Below are positions 1-8,036 of a DNA stretch of 64,000 nucleotides, one piece after another. Source of the DNA: CAYSGX01 sp964518215 (GTDB lineage: Bacteria; Bacteroidota; Bacteroidia; Chitinophagales; CAIOSU01); assembly GCA_964518215.1 (NCBI GenBank), contig CAZFFP010000007.1, forward strand, positions 1 to 64,000, in the 5' to 3' direction. Each line of letters starts with the position of its first letter. The stretch's first letter is position 1. The position numbers were made by a program, and so were the translations under genes. The notes beneath the pieces were generated by a model. It was not told where the DNA came from, ran no database searches, and worked only from the letters and a program-made list of their open reading frames with translations.

Positions 1-787
1 CGTTGTCGCTCCATTCAATAAGTCCGTCTTTGTCCCATTGCTCTAAAATGGTTACATCGCTTCTCCAATGTCTGCCGGGCGGTGGCAAAATTCCTTTAAA
101 TGCTTTTGATGTCTTACCGTTTTGAGTTTCTCCCGGAGCGTGTAGAGGAATAGTTGTATAACGTCTGCCGTCTTTCTCTGTCTTTGGAAACAGCTTTAAT
201 TTATCTTCTTCGGTGTATGGAGTTTTTGGCTCGTTCCAAATTAAGTTGTCCGATTTTGAATAAAACAAAATCAAATCCTTCATATTTCCGAAACCTTTGC
301 GTGCAAAGTTTTTGGGATTGCATTTTATTCTTGTGATGTCATTTCGGAAATTCTCAATTCCAAATATTTCGTCCATCACAATTTTCACGTAATGTCCAAT
401 CTTGTAATCAATATGTAGGTAAATTGAACCTTTGTCGGAAAGCAACATATTTAAAAGCACAAGTCGCTCACGAATAAACTCAATAAAATCAAAACCTTTC
501 AAAGTGTCGGTGTAAGCAACTGTTCCGTTTGAACTATTGCTTATTGTGCTTGCTCTGCCGTCAGTAATTGTAAAAGTGTTGTTTGTAGCAAAAGGTGGGT
601 CAATGTAAATAAGGTCAATTTTCCCTGCAAGATTGTGTTTGGTAATTAGCTGTTTTAATGCAACTAAATTGTTTGCTTGAATAAGCAAATTAGGATTGTC
701 GCTTGAATTAATTTGCACTAACTCAATTTCGGGAATACTGTCAAATATTTCCTTCTCTGTTTTTTTATTTGGATAATGTAACTGCAT
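1..787 (-). CDS. Site-specific DNA methyltransferase, beta-type N6-adenine (partial, 3' end outside window)
   Basis: Probable modification half of a restriction-modification system. Reading the minus strand from an ATG at 787 gives about 262 residues that run off the window edge. The start MQLHYPNKKT leads to the catalytic motif IV in the form IDPPFATNN near residue 80; a DPPF/DPPY tetrad is typical of adenine-N6 enzymes. Further on are the patterns FDFIEFIRERL, GSIYLHIDYKIGHYVK and ILFYSKS, usual in the DNA_methylase_N4_N6 (Mod-like) family. The SAM-binding FxGxG motif, expected after motif IV in beta enzymes, would lie beyond position 1. It starts 6 bp after the stop of the putative endonuclease, so the two are probably cotranscribed. 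Family assignment is strong; specificity cannot be read from the sequence. Confidence 0.85.
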   Translation of the reverse strand, partial: MQLHYPNKKTEKEIFDSIPEIELVQINSSDNPNLLIQANNLVALKQLITKHNLAGKIDLIYIDPPFATNNTFTITDGRASTISNSSNGTVAYTDTLKGFDFIEFIRERLVLLNMLLSDKGSIYLHIDYKIGHYVKIVMDEIFGIENFRNDITRIKCNPKNFARKGFGNMKDLILFYSKSDNLIWNEPKTPYTEEDKLKLFPKTEKDGRRYTTIPLHAPGETQNGKTSKAFKGILPPPGRHWRSDVTILEQWDKDGLIEWSDN

Positions 788-793
788 AGAATT

Positions 794-1627
794 TTAGATT
801 TGATAAAGAAATTCACGCAGCACCAAACTGCTCATAATATTGAGGTCTTTGTATTTAGTGGTAATGTCTTTATACATTTTGTTCTTGCCTTTGATGTATA
901 AAACTCCGTCAAGAATGGCAATTTTAACTGCCTTTACATTTTTGGCTTGAACGGTGCTGATTGCATCATTAAATTGTGCGTTTTGATGTCCACCAAAGTC
1001 GGTAAGAAATTTTGCTTCACCAATTACATATTTACCATTGACGCGTCCTATAAAGTCAAGTCCTTTGGGATGTTTGTAGTTTAATTCTTCCGAAGCAAAG
1101 TCCATTAGTTGCTTGTCGCTACCATTTAAGATTGCATCTATTTTGGTCTTTGTAAATTCGTCAAGCGTAACGGGTTGTATGCCCAATGCTTTGCTGTTAG
1201 TCCAACGTCTGAAGAACGGTCCAATTTGTCGGTTAGTTTCTTTGGGTTCGCTACAACGCTCAAAAATTTTATCTAAACCCATTTCATAAAGTCGTCCGCA
1301 AATTCTGTTGATGGTTTTGGGATTACGTTCAATTGACGATGCGTCTCGTTTTAAATATGCGATGTAGCTGTCCTTGATTGGGAAAAGGTCGAGTTTTAAA
1401 AGTTCTTTAATTAACGCTTCGTTATTTTGTTTTTTAAATGCTTTTTCAATATTTGCCCAACGGTCGGTATTTAATTCTCTAATTCCTTCTGGAATAGTGG
1501 GATATACGTGGAACAAGTCGTCCAAGTAACTTCTTTGATTAGCATATTCTATACTTAATTCTGTCCAATAATTCATAGTTTCAAATGTAAGGAAAATTTC
1601 GTTTGGGTTATTCTGTTTTATGTCCAA
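794..1627 (-). CDS. Putative type II restriction endonuclease, PD-(D/E)XK-like
   Basis: A 277-residue protein paired with the methyltransferase that follows it by 6 bp. Residues about 190-215 contain GLDFIGRVNGKYVIGEAKF. The D, then GEAK, fits the PD-(D/E)XK nuclease core (D-x(n)-E-A-K), and is followed by a conserved-looking GGHQNAQFNDA helix. A role as restriction partner rests on this motif and the pairing; I cannot name the specificity family. The longest frame starts at a TTG at 1627; an ATG at 1576 (MNYWTELS) is an alternative start that removes 17 residues. It lies immediately downstream of a tyrosine recombinase and repeat-like DNA, which suggests acquisition as a mobile defence cassette. 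Confidence 0.7.
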   Translation of the reverse strand: MDIKQNNPNEIFLTFETMNYWTELSIEYANQRSYLDDLFHVYPTIPEGIRELNTDRWANIEKAFKKQNNEALIKELLKLDLFPIKDSYIAYLKRDASSIERNPKTINRICGRLYEMGLDKIFERCSEPKETNRQIGPFFRRWTNSKALGIQPVTLDEFTKTKIDAILNGSDKQLMDFASEELNYKHPKGLDFIGRVNGKYVIGEAKFLTDFGGHQNAQFNDAISTVQAKNVKAVKIAILDGVLYIKGKNKMYKDITTKYKDLNIMSSLVLREFLYQI

Positions 1628-1657
1628 AATGTCGGGTCGTAGCGGTCACCGATCATT

Positions 1658-1735
1658 GCACACAACTCCCAAATATACGAACTTTTACATCTTTTTATAA
1701 TTCGTTTTCAATGTTATATATAGCAAGTGTTGGGG
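1658..1735 (-). other. Possible integron-like recombination site between integrase and R-M genes
   Basis: Read on the minus strand, this noncoding stretch begins CCCCAACACTTGCTA and ends GGGAGTTGTGTGC. The two ends are imperfect inverted repeats built on CAAC/GTTG cores, with an AT-rich middle. Paired CAAC...GTTG ends are the general shape of integron attC sites, but the canonical RYYYAAC/GTTRRRY boxes are not exact here. The position, between a recombinase 3' end and a probable cargo pair, is the main support. Confidence 0.3.
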
Positions 1736-1742
1736 TTGAAAA

Positions 1743-1795
1743 AATATCCAAAATGCGAAGGGGCTTTGTATGAAATAAATATCCAAAATGCGAAT
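1743..1795. repeat. Pair of 18-bp direct repeats next to the integrase stop
   Basis: AAATATCCAAAATGCGAA occurs at 1743-1760 and again, identically, at 1778-1795, separated by 17 bp. The second copy ends 8 bp before the integrase stop codon. Perfect short direct repeats beside a tyrosine recombinase could be arm-type binding sites or a footprint of insertion; which one cannot be told here. Confidence 0.7.
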
Positions 1796-1802
1796 TCGGT
1801 AT

Positions 1803-2864
1803 TTACAACATGTCCAATGGGCTTTTAACCTTCTTCAAATCTTTTTTGCCTACTTGAGCATATATAAGTGTGGTTTTTATATCGTTGTGTCCCAGTAGCT
1901 TTTGAATATGGCTAATATCGGTTCCATTTTCCAATAAATGGGTAGCAAAGCTATGCCGAAGGCTGTGTATCCCTACCGGCTTATTGATACGCGCTTTCTT
2001 CATGGCATCCTTAAATACTTTTTGAATGCTGCGCAGGCTGTATGGTCCGCCATGTTGTCCTTCAAACAAATACTCTTTAGGCTTGTAGGTTTTGAAATAT
2101 GATCGCAGTTGTTCCAGCACCGATTCGGGCAGATTTACATATCTGTCTTTTTTTCCTTTTGCCCGCTCCACCAACACCTGCATGTTTTTGCTGTCAATAT
2201 CGGTCAATTTTAAGTTTGCCACTTCCGACACTCTCAGGCCCATGCCATAACAAAGTTTCAGCATGGTGTTGTGTTTCAGGTTAGTGGTTACTTCAAGCAT
2301 TTTCTTAATGTCGTTAGCATTTATAACCTTGGGGAGTTGAGATGGTTTTTTAGGTCGGGGAATTTCAATAAATATTTTCTGTCTTTTCAAAACCTGTTCG
2401 AAGTAAAACTTAATAGCATTAAACCGGCTGTTCAGTTGGTTTTCAGTAATTTTTAAATCTCTGATACAATAGAGCATATAACCTTTAATGTCGTCTACAT
2501 TTAGGTCGTTCACATTTTTGTCCTCAATAGCATATAACAACTGCGCAAATTCATTGCGGTAAGTTTTTAATGTGTTGAGACTGTATTTTTTAAGTTCAAG
2601 GTGGTCAATTAATTGCTGTAAAGCTTGTTGATTTGCCGGATGAATTTTCATCAGCATTCGCTTGCCGGTTTGTCGGGGAGGCAAGTTAAATTTTGTTCTG
2701 AAATAATCATTGTCGGTTACATACCAAGCATTGTTTTGCCGACTCCATTTGGCACCCGGTAGTTGTTTCACGCGCTCAATCAGATGCTTATCGTAATCGA
2801 ACTTTATGAAAATGACATCTTTATTATTGTGAACACCCGGAACGAAAGAAATTTTTTGATTCAT
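1803..2864 (-). CDS. Tyrosine recombinase / integrase (XerCD or integron-integrase-like)
   Basis: Site-specific DNA recombinase of 353 residues. Residues 1-65 are an extra N-terminal domain (KWSRQNNAWYVTDNDYFR) seen in some Bacteroidota integrases. A SAM-like core-binding domain follows at about 75-165, then the catalytic domain. Catalytic residues are visible: Arg in GMGLRVSEV, His and Arg in HSLRHSFATHLLENG, His in LLGHNDIKTT and the nucleophile Tyr in LIYAQV. The FATHLLENG stretch is also typical of integron integrases, but the extra helix between patches II and III that defines IntI is not evident. It is at the junction between the core DUF4175 gene and the R-M pair and points the same way as that pair. 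Confidence 0.9.
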   Translation of the reverse strand: MNQKISFVPGVHNNKDVIFIKFDYDKHLIERVKQLPGAKWSRQNNAWYVTDNDYFRTKFNLPPRQTGKRMLMKIHPANQQALQQLIDHLELKKYSLNTLKTYRNEFAQLLYAIEDKNVNDLNVDDIKGYMLYCIRDLKITENQLNSRFNAIKFYFEQVLKRQKIFIEIPRPKKPSQLPKVINANDIKKMLEVTTNLKHNTMLKLCYGMGLRVSEVANLKLTDIDSKNMQVLVERAKGKKDRYVNLPESVLEQLRSYFKTYKPKEYLFEGQHGGPYSLRSIQKVFKDAMKKARINKPVGIHSLRHSFATHLLENGTDISHIQKLLGHNDIKTTLIYAQVGKKDLKKVKSPLDML

Positions 2865-3018
2865 ATCAAGCTGTTTTAAACTGCCATACTTTTTTCACAC
2901 ACAATAAAATTAAAGCGAAATATTTCTTTTTCCCATCTGTTAAATATTCCTTTTCCCTTGCTCCCTCTGCACAAAATCTTGGTTTCGTTCGTTAATAGGT
3001 TGTAATTTAGGGCTTCGT

Positions 3019-6000
3019 ATGATGAGGGCAGAAGAAAACTATAGTCAGTTAATCAAAAAATTAGACCACTTCATTCGTAAATACTACCTCAACCGCTTGG
3101 TGAGAGGGGTCATCTACGGAGGCGCTATTATCGTGTCTTATTTCATCATCATCAATCTGTTAGAATACTTTTTCTTTCTTTCTACTACCGGAAGAAAAAT
3201 TCTGTTTTACAGTTTTGTGGGCGCAGGCGCATTGGTGTTTTACAATTTTATTTTGTTGCCCGTTTTACATTTTGCCCGCATCGGCAAAGTAATTTCTTAT
3301 GAGCAGGCGGCAAAAATTTTAGGCACACACTTCAAAGAAGTTAGCGACCGCCTCACCAATATTCTGCAATTGAAACAACAGGCTTCCGGCTCACGAGAAC
3401 ACTTGTTGCTCATGGCGAGCATAGACCAAAAGATTCAGCAAGTAAGCCCCGTTTCGTTTGTGTCGGCAATTGATTTGAGCGAAAACCGAAAGTATCTCAA
3501 ATACCTGTTGCTGCCATTGTTCGTGTTGCTTGCCATTTATTTTTATTCTTCCGACATCATTAAAGAAAGCTCCAAACGATTGCTTTACAACAATACTGTG
3601 TTTGAAAAACCCGCACCCTTCAAATTTCATCTGACCAACGAAAAGCTTACTGCCGTTCAGTTTGAAGATTATGTGCTCGAGCTGAACATTAAGGGCGATA
3701 TACTTCCGCAGGAAGTGCATTTGAATATTGACGGCTACGCCTACAAAATGACTAAGGATGCGCCTTCGGTTTTTAAATACACCATCAGCAATGTGCAGAA
3801 AGACCATCAGTTTTATTTCACAGCCGGAGGATTCAATTCCAAAGGCTACCACTTGCACGTTATTCCCAAACCTTTGATTTCGGGCTTCAGTGTGGCGCTC
3901 AGCTATCCTAAATACACCGGCAAGCAAAACGAAACATTGCAAAACATTGGCGACCTCACTATTCCTGCCGGCACCGAAGCGCAGTGGGTTTTCAATACCA
4001 AAAACACCGAGCAGGTGCGCATGAAATTTGGCGAAAATGAGCCGCAGTGGTTAAGCAAGCAAAAGAATGAATTTTCGTTTGCCGATAGATTTTTAGAAAG
4101 CAGCAATTATCAGATTAAAGTTTCGGGCGCAGAACTTCCCGAAGGCGATTCTGTGTTCTATTCCGTCAATGTCATCCCCGACCAGTATCCGTCTATTTTT
4201 GTTCAGGAATTTCGCGACAGCGCACTCAATCAATACATCTACTTTTCGGGCGATGTTTCTGACGATTACGGGTTGTCGAAACTGTTGCTGAAATATAAAA
4301 TTATTCCCGAAGGCGCTAACGACAACGATGAAGGATATATGTTTGAAAACGTAACGTTGAATCGCGGCAGCCGTCAATCCACCTTTAACCATTATTGGAA
4401 TTTGAGTAAAGTGGATGCTCCTGCGGGTGCGCGCCTGGTCTATTTCCTCGAAGTGTGGGACAACGATGGCGTGAACGGCAGCAAGTCCACGCGCTCCACC
4501 CACATGTTGCTCGAAAAGCCCAGCGAAAACGAATTGCAAAAACTTGCCGACAAAAGCAGCGAGCAAGTGAAAGATCAGATGGCTTCTTCGCTTCAGAAAG
4601 CCAACGAACTGAAAAAAGAACTGGAAAACATTAAGCAAAAAACCATCGAGAAAAAACAATTGGAATGGGAAGACAAGAAAGCCATTGAAAAAGTAATTGA
4701 AAAACAGAAGTCGCTCGAAAACGATTTGGAACAACTGCAAAAAGAGATGAATAAAAACATGTCTATGCAGAACGAAAATAAAAACCGCTCTGAAGACGTG
4801 ATGAAGAAGCAGCAACAATTGCAGAAAATGATGAACGACATTATGAGCGATGAAATGAAACAGTTGTTTGAAAAACTCGAATCTCTTTTAGACCAGTTAA
4901 ACAAAAAAGATTTGTTGGAAAGCCTCGATGATTTCAAATTTTCGGAAGAGCAATTGGAAAAAGAATTAGACCGAATGTTGGCGCTGTTTAAAGCATTGGA
5001 ATTTGAACAGAAAATGCGCGACATGGCAGACAAAATGCAAAAGCTTGCCGAAGAGCAAAAACAACTGAGCGAGCAAACCAAAGACGCCAAAGCCGAACAG
5101 AAAGACGACCTGCTGAAACAGCAACAAGAAATCAACGAAAAATTTGAGCAGGCGAAAAAAGATATGGAGCAAATAAAAGAGTTGGGCAAAGAAGCCGAAA
5201 TGCCTGCCGACTTTTCAAAATCCGACCAACAACAACAAGACATCAGCAAAGACTTGAATCAGAGCGAACAAAGTCTGCAACAAAACCAAAACAAAAAAGC
5301 TTCTGAAAAACAAAAGGATGCTTCAGATAAAATGCAGGAAATGGCCGAACAACTTTCGGCTATGATGGACGACATGGAGATGGAAATGATGGAAGAAGAC
5401 ATGAAGGCGTTGCGCCAGTTGTTGAAGAATCTTATAACGCTTTCTTTAGAGCAGGAAGCCCTCATGGCTGAAGTGTTGAAAGTGAATACCAACGACCCTA
5501 AGTATATCACACAGATTCAACAACAAAAAAGAATTAAAGACGACACCAAAATGGTGGAAGACAGTTTGTTCGCCTTAAGCAAGCGGGTGTTAGAGTTGCA
5601 GTCTTTCGTCAATAAGGAAATTTCCGAATTGAATAAGCACATGGCAAAATCGCTCGAAAATTTGGAAGAGCGCAGAAAGCAATTAGCCGGTAAAGACCAG
5701 CAGTATATAATGACCGGATTCAACAATCTGGCATTAATGCTGAGTGAAGTAATGGAGCAAATGCAACAGCAAATGGCAAGCAAAATGGACGGCAACCAGA
5801 TGTGTCAGAAAAAAGGCGGTGGTGGCGGCAAACCCAAGCCCAGCCTCGGACAGATGCAGCAGCAACTCAACGACAAAATGGACGAGTTGCAGCAACAAAT
5901 GAAAAGCGGCAAGATGCCCGGCAAAGGAGAAATGAGTAAAGAAATGGCAGAGATGGCAGCCAAACAAGCCGCTATTCGCGATGCGGTGCGGAAACTGATG

Positions 6001-6369
6001 GAAGAAGAGGGCAAAAAAGATAAAGACGGTGGCAAAGGCTTGGGTGGCGAATTGCAAAAACTCATGGACCAGATGGATAAAACCGAAACTGAGCTTGCCA
6101 ACAAAAAATTTACCGAAGAACTTATCAACAGGCAAAAAGATATTTTCACCAAACTTTTGGAGGCTGAGGAGTCAATCAGAAAGCGCGAGTGGGACGACAA
6201 AAGAGAGTCGCATTCCGCGCAGGACATACAGAATCAGTTGCCTCCATCGTTAGAAGAATACCTTAAAAGGCGCGATTCGGAGATTCAAAATTACAAGACC
6301 GTTCCGCCCTCTTTAAAACCTTATTATAAACAACTCGTAGAATCTTATTTTAAGAACATGAGTTTTTAA
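3019..6369 (+). CDS. DUF4175-like large coiled-coil membrane protein
   Basis: A 1116-residue protein of unknown function common in Bacteroidota. Hydrophobic segments near residues 30-52, 60-85 and 158-178 anchor it in the inner membrane. A region of about 350 residues, probably beta-rich, follows and should be periplasmic. From about residue 510 onward the sequence is extremely rich in K, E, Q and M (for example repeated KQQQ and EQLEKE patterns), predicting long coiled coils, interrupted by a glycine-rich KKGGGGGKPKP near residue 935. It ends with a compact segment after about 1050. Start at the first of two consecutive ATGs. It lies 31 bp upstream of the RsbW-like gene. The strong composition bias creates many long antisense frames, none of which is credible. 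Confidence 0.8.
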   Translation: MMRAEENYSQLIKKLDHFIRKYYLNRLVRGVIYGGAIIVSYFIIINLLEYFFFLSTTGRKILFYSFVGAGALVFYNFILLPVLHFARIGKVISYEQAAKILGTHFKEVSDRLTNILQLKQQASGSREHLLLMASIDQKIQQVSPVSFVSAIDLSENRKYLKYLLLPLFVLLAIYFYSSDIIKESSKRLLYNNTVFEKPAPFKFHLTNEKLTAVQFEDYVLELNIKGDILPQEVHLNIDGYAYKMTKDAPSVFKYTISNVQKDHQFYFTAGGFNSKGYHLHVIPKPLISGFSVALSYPKYTGKQNETLQNIGDLTIPAGTEAQWVFNTKNTEQVRMKFGENEPQWLSKQKNEFSFADRFLESSNYQIKVSGAELPEGDSVFYSVNVIPDQYPSIFVQEFRDSALNQYIYFSGDVSDDYGLSKLLLKYKIIPEGANDNDEGYMFENVTLNRGSRQSTFNHYWNLSKVDAPAGARLVYFLEVWDNDGVNGSKSTRSTHMLLEKPSENELQKLADKSSEQVKDQMASSLQKANELKKELENIKQKTIEKKQLEWEDKKAIEKVIEKQKSLENDLEQLQKEMNKNMSMQNENKNRSEDVMKKQQQLQKMMNDIMSDEMKQLFEKLESLLDQLNKKDLLESLDDFKFSEEQLEKELDRMLALFKALEFEQKMRDMADKMQKLAEEQKQLSEQTKDAKAEQKDDLLKQQQEINEKFEQAKKDMEQIKELGKEAEMPADFSKSDQQQQDISKDLNQSEQSLQQNQNKKASEKQKDASDKMQEMAEQLSAMMDDMEMEMMEEDMKALRQLLKNLITLSLEQEALMAEVLKVNTNDPKYITQIQQQKRIKDDTKMVEDSLFALSKRVLELQSFVNKEISELNKHMAKSLENLEERRKQLAGKDQQYIMTGFNNLALMLSEVMEQMQQQMASKMDGNQMCQKKGGGGGKPKPSLGQMQQQLNDKMDELQQQMKSGKMPGKGEMSKEMAEMAAKQAAIRDAVRKLMEEEGKKDKDGGKGLGGELQKLMDQMDKTETELANKKFTEELINRQKDIFTKLLEAEESIRKREWDDKRESHSAQDIQNQLPPSLEEYLKRRDSEIQNYKTVPPSLKPYYKQLVESYFKNMSF

Positions 6370-6400
6370 TCAGAAAATTTTATATTAGCACACTTTTTCT

Positions 6401-6814
6401 ATGACGGGCGTAGCACAACAAAGTTTTAAAATCGAAATCTCATCCAGACCTGAGAACATCACACTGGTGGAGCAGTTCGTTGATGACCTGAAAGAAAGCC
6501 TTCAGATTTCTGACGACTTGTATGGTCATTTGCTCATTTGCCTCACCGAAGCGGTGAACAATTCCATCATTCACGGAAACGAGTCGGACCCTAACAAGAA
6601 GGTTTTGATTTCCGCAAGCAAGGAAGATAACCGTTTCTCGTTTGTTGTAAAAGACGAAGGCAATGGTTTCGACTACAACTCCCTCCCCGACCCAACCGAC
6701 CCGGCAAATCTGCACAAGCTCACCGGAAGAGGCGTGTTTCTTATGAAACAACTTTCCGACTTGCTCATTTTTTCACAAGGCGGCAGCCAGGTGGAAATGC
6801 AGTTTAAGGCTTGA
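6401..6814 (+). CDS. RsbW/SpoIIAB-like ATP-binding (anti-sigma type) protein
   Basis: A 137-residue stand-alone HATPase_c_2 domain, the fold of serine-kinase anti-sigma factors. The N box is EAVNNSIIHGNE at about residues 47-58, the G1 box DEGNGFDYN near 86, and the G2-like loop GRGVFLMKQLSD near 108. No transmembrane or receiver part is present. In Bacteroidota these short proteins sit near ybeY and mnmG, as here, and their partners are generally unknown. Function as a sigma-factor regulator is inferred from the family only. Confidence 0.85.
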   Translation: MTGVAQQSFKIEISSRPENITLVEQFVDDLKESLQISDDLYGHLLICLTEAVNNSIIHGNESDPNKKVLISASKEDNRFSFVVKDEGNGFDYNSLPDPTDPANLHKLTGRGVFLMKQLSDLLIFSQGGSQVEMQFKA

Positions 6815-6848
6815 GGTGTTGTCGCTAAGTGCAGCGTTTCTTTTTCGC

Positions 6849-6856
6849 TAATTTTG
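6849..6856 (+). promoter_or_regulatory. Candidate -7 element upstream of the DUF433 gene
   Basis: TAATTTTG fits the Bacteroidota -7 consensus TAnnTTTG and lies 20 bp before the DUF433 ATG. A matching -33 TTG at the usual spacing is not obvious, so this is tentative. Confidence 0.35.
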
Positions 6857-6875
6857 TTCAGCATAAATTTTTATC

Positions 6876-7103
6876 ATGAACAATTATGAACAATACATTT
6901 CCATTACTCCCGAAGTTCGTTTTGGCAAGCCCTGTATAAAAGGATCCCGAATCGCTGTAGTTGATATTTTACAATGGCTGGCATCAGGCATGAGCCACGA
7001 AGAAATACTTTCTGATTTCCCTTCTTTGAAAGATGAGCATATTTGGGCAGCTCTTATTTTTGCAGCACACAGAGAAATGCTCACTAAAGTGTCTGCCGCG
7101 TAA
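6876..7103 (+). CDS. DUF433 antitoxin-like protein
   Basis: A 75-residue protein with the DUF433 signature: ISITPEVRFGKPCIKGSRIAV at the N-terminus, then a winged or helix-turn-helix-like segment VVDILQWLASGMSHEEILSDFP, and a C-terminal alpha helix. DUF433 proteins are the VapB45-like DNA-binding antitoxins of DUF5615 PIN-like toxins. The following gene, separated by one base, is such a toxin, so this is a type II toxin-antitoxin pair. Probably autoregulated, by family analogy. Confidence 0.88.
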   Translation: MNNYEQYISITPEVRFGKPCIKGSRIAVVDILQWLASGMSHEEILSDFPSLKDEHIWAALIFAAHREMLTKVSAA

Positions 7104-7104
7104 A

Positions 7105-7455
7105 ATGGATTTGCCTAAACTTTTTTTTCACGCAAATATCTCGTGGACAATTACATCAGAGGTTCAAATATTTTTCCCAGACTGTGAGCATGTTTCAAAA
7201 ACTGATTTGCCCGAGAATGCAAGCGATATTTCTATTTGGAATAATTCTCTAACAAACAATTATTGTATCGTAACCGTAACCAACGATGAATATTTTTATT
7301 TGCTTTCCATGCAAAAGGGCTTTCCTCCGAAAATAATATTATTGAGAACCGGAAACCAAAGCACTACATTTATTGCTGATACTTTTTTATCAAGACAAAA
7401 TCAAATCATCAGTTTTCTTGGTAACACTGAGTTTGGAATATTTGAAATATACTAA
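7105..7455 (+). CDS. DUF5615 PIN-like toxin, atypical active site
   Basis: A 116-residue Mut7-C/DUF5615-type PIN-like protein, partner of the DUF433 antitoxin. I start it at the ATG at 7105 (MDLPKLFFHANIS), one base after the antitoxin stop; a longer frame reading back to 7033 overlaps the antitoxin and is unlikely. Conserved features include VTVTNDEYFYLL and the loop KGFPPKIILLRTGNQST. Family members usually open with an L-L-x-D-x-N-like strand carrying a metal-binding aspartate; here the strand reads FFHANIS, with His at that place. Toxin activity is therefore uncertain. Confidence 0.82.
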   Translation: MDLPKLFFHANISWTITSEVQIFFPDCEHVSKTDLPENASDISIWNNSLTNNYCIVTVTNDEYFYLLSMQKGFPPKIILLRTGNQSTTFIADTFLSRQNQIISFLGNTEFGIFEIY

Positions 7456-7478
7456 GAGAATATCTAATTGTTTATCAC

Positions 7479-7910
7479 ATGGTTTCTTTTGTTTGTCAGA
7501 ATAGTGCCGCTTTCAAATTTAGAAACAAGAGAAAAATTTCTTCTTGGCTTCGCTCTGTCGCCCAGTCAGAAAACAAAAGCCTTGCAAATATTCAATACAC
7601 TTTTTGCGATGACGAAGAAATTCTTCGCCTCAATAAGCAATACCTTAATCACGATTATTATACAGATATTATAACATTTGATTATTCACAAGAGCATGAT
7701 TTACACGGAGAAATGTTTATTTCCACAGATACAGTAGCTACTAATGCCTCCAAACTTAAAGTTTCTTTTGAAGCAGAATTGCACCGCGTTATTGTTCACG
7801 GGCTGCTTCATTTAATAGGATATAACGATAAAACTAAAAAGCTACAATTGGAGATGAGAGCAAAGGAAGATTTTTATCTGAATGAATTATCGAAACAGCT
7901 TAATGTCTAA
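7479..7910 (+). CDS. ybeY: Endoribonuclease YbeY, rRNA maturation factor
   Basis: A 143-residue UPF0054 metalloprotein that processes 16S rRNA 3' ends and takes part in ribosome quality control. The zinc motif HGLLHLIGYND sits at residues 108-118. The third canonical histidine is replaced, as the loop continues NDKTKKLQLEM, a pattern usual for Bacteroidota YbeY. DIITFDYS near residue 65 is the conserved strand before the active site. It is upstream of mnmG, a common grouping in this phylum. Start at the ATG at 7479. Confidence 0.93.
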   Translation: MVSFVCQNSAAFKFRNKRKISSWLRSVAQSENKSLANIQYTFCDDEEILRLNKQYLNHDYYTDIITFDYSQEHDLHGEMFISTDTVATNASKLKVSFEAELHRVIVHGLLHLIGYNDKTKKLQLEMRAKEDFYLNELSKQLNV

Positions 7911-7921
7911 AATTTCTTTTC

Positions 7922-7937
7922 TGTTTCACGTGAAACG
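7922..7937. other. parS: parS-like ParB binding site
   Basis: TGTTTCACGTGAAACG matches the widely conserved chromosomal parS consensus TGTTTCACGTGAAACA at 15 of 16 positions, and its inner 14 bp form a perfect palindrome. It lies in the ybeY-mnmG intergenic space. A second copy is at 11386-11401. parS sites cluster around bacterial replication origins, and mnmG (gidA) is often origin-linked. Confidence 0.85.
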
Positions 7938-7958
7938 CAACAGCCCCAAATCAATCAT

Positions 7959-7967
7959 TAACTTTGC
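7959..7967 (+). promoter_or_regulatory. Candidate mnmG promoter -7 element
   Basis: TAACTTTGC fits the Bacteroidota TAnnTTTG element and lies about 70 bp before the mnmG ATG and 22 bp after the parS site. No clear -33 TTG is seen at the normal spacing, so ParB bound at parS could overlap the upstream promoter region. Confidence 0.4.
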
Positions 7968-8036
7968 ACGAGGGAGAGGACGAATAAAAAGTTTATTGTC
8001 TCACTACTCAATTCTCACTACTCTATACTTAACACA

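Noticed and set aside
1743..1795. The 18-bp repeat pair as a CRISPR array
   Set aside because: Only two copies, a 17-bp spacer and no cas genes nearby.
3391..6227. Several long minus-strand frames inside the DUF4175 gene
   Set aside because: They are antisense shadows of a K/E/Q-rich coding sequence, giving Leu/Phe/Ser-rich nonsense with no domain.
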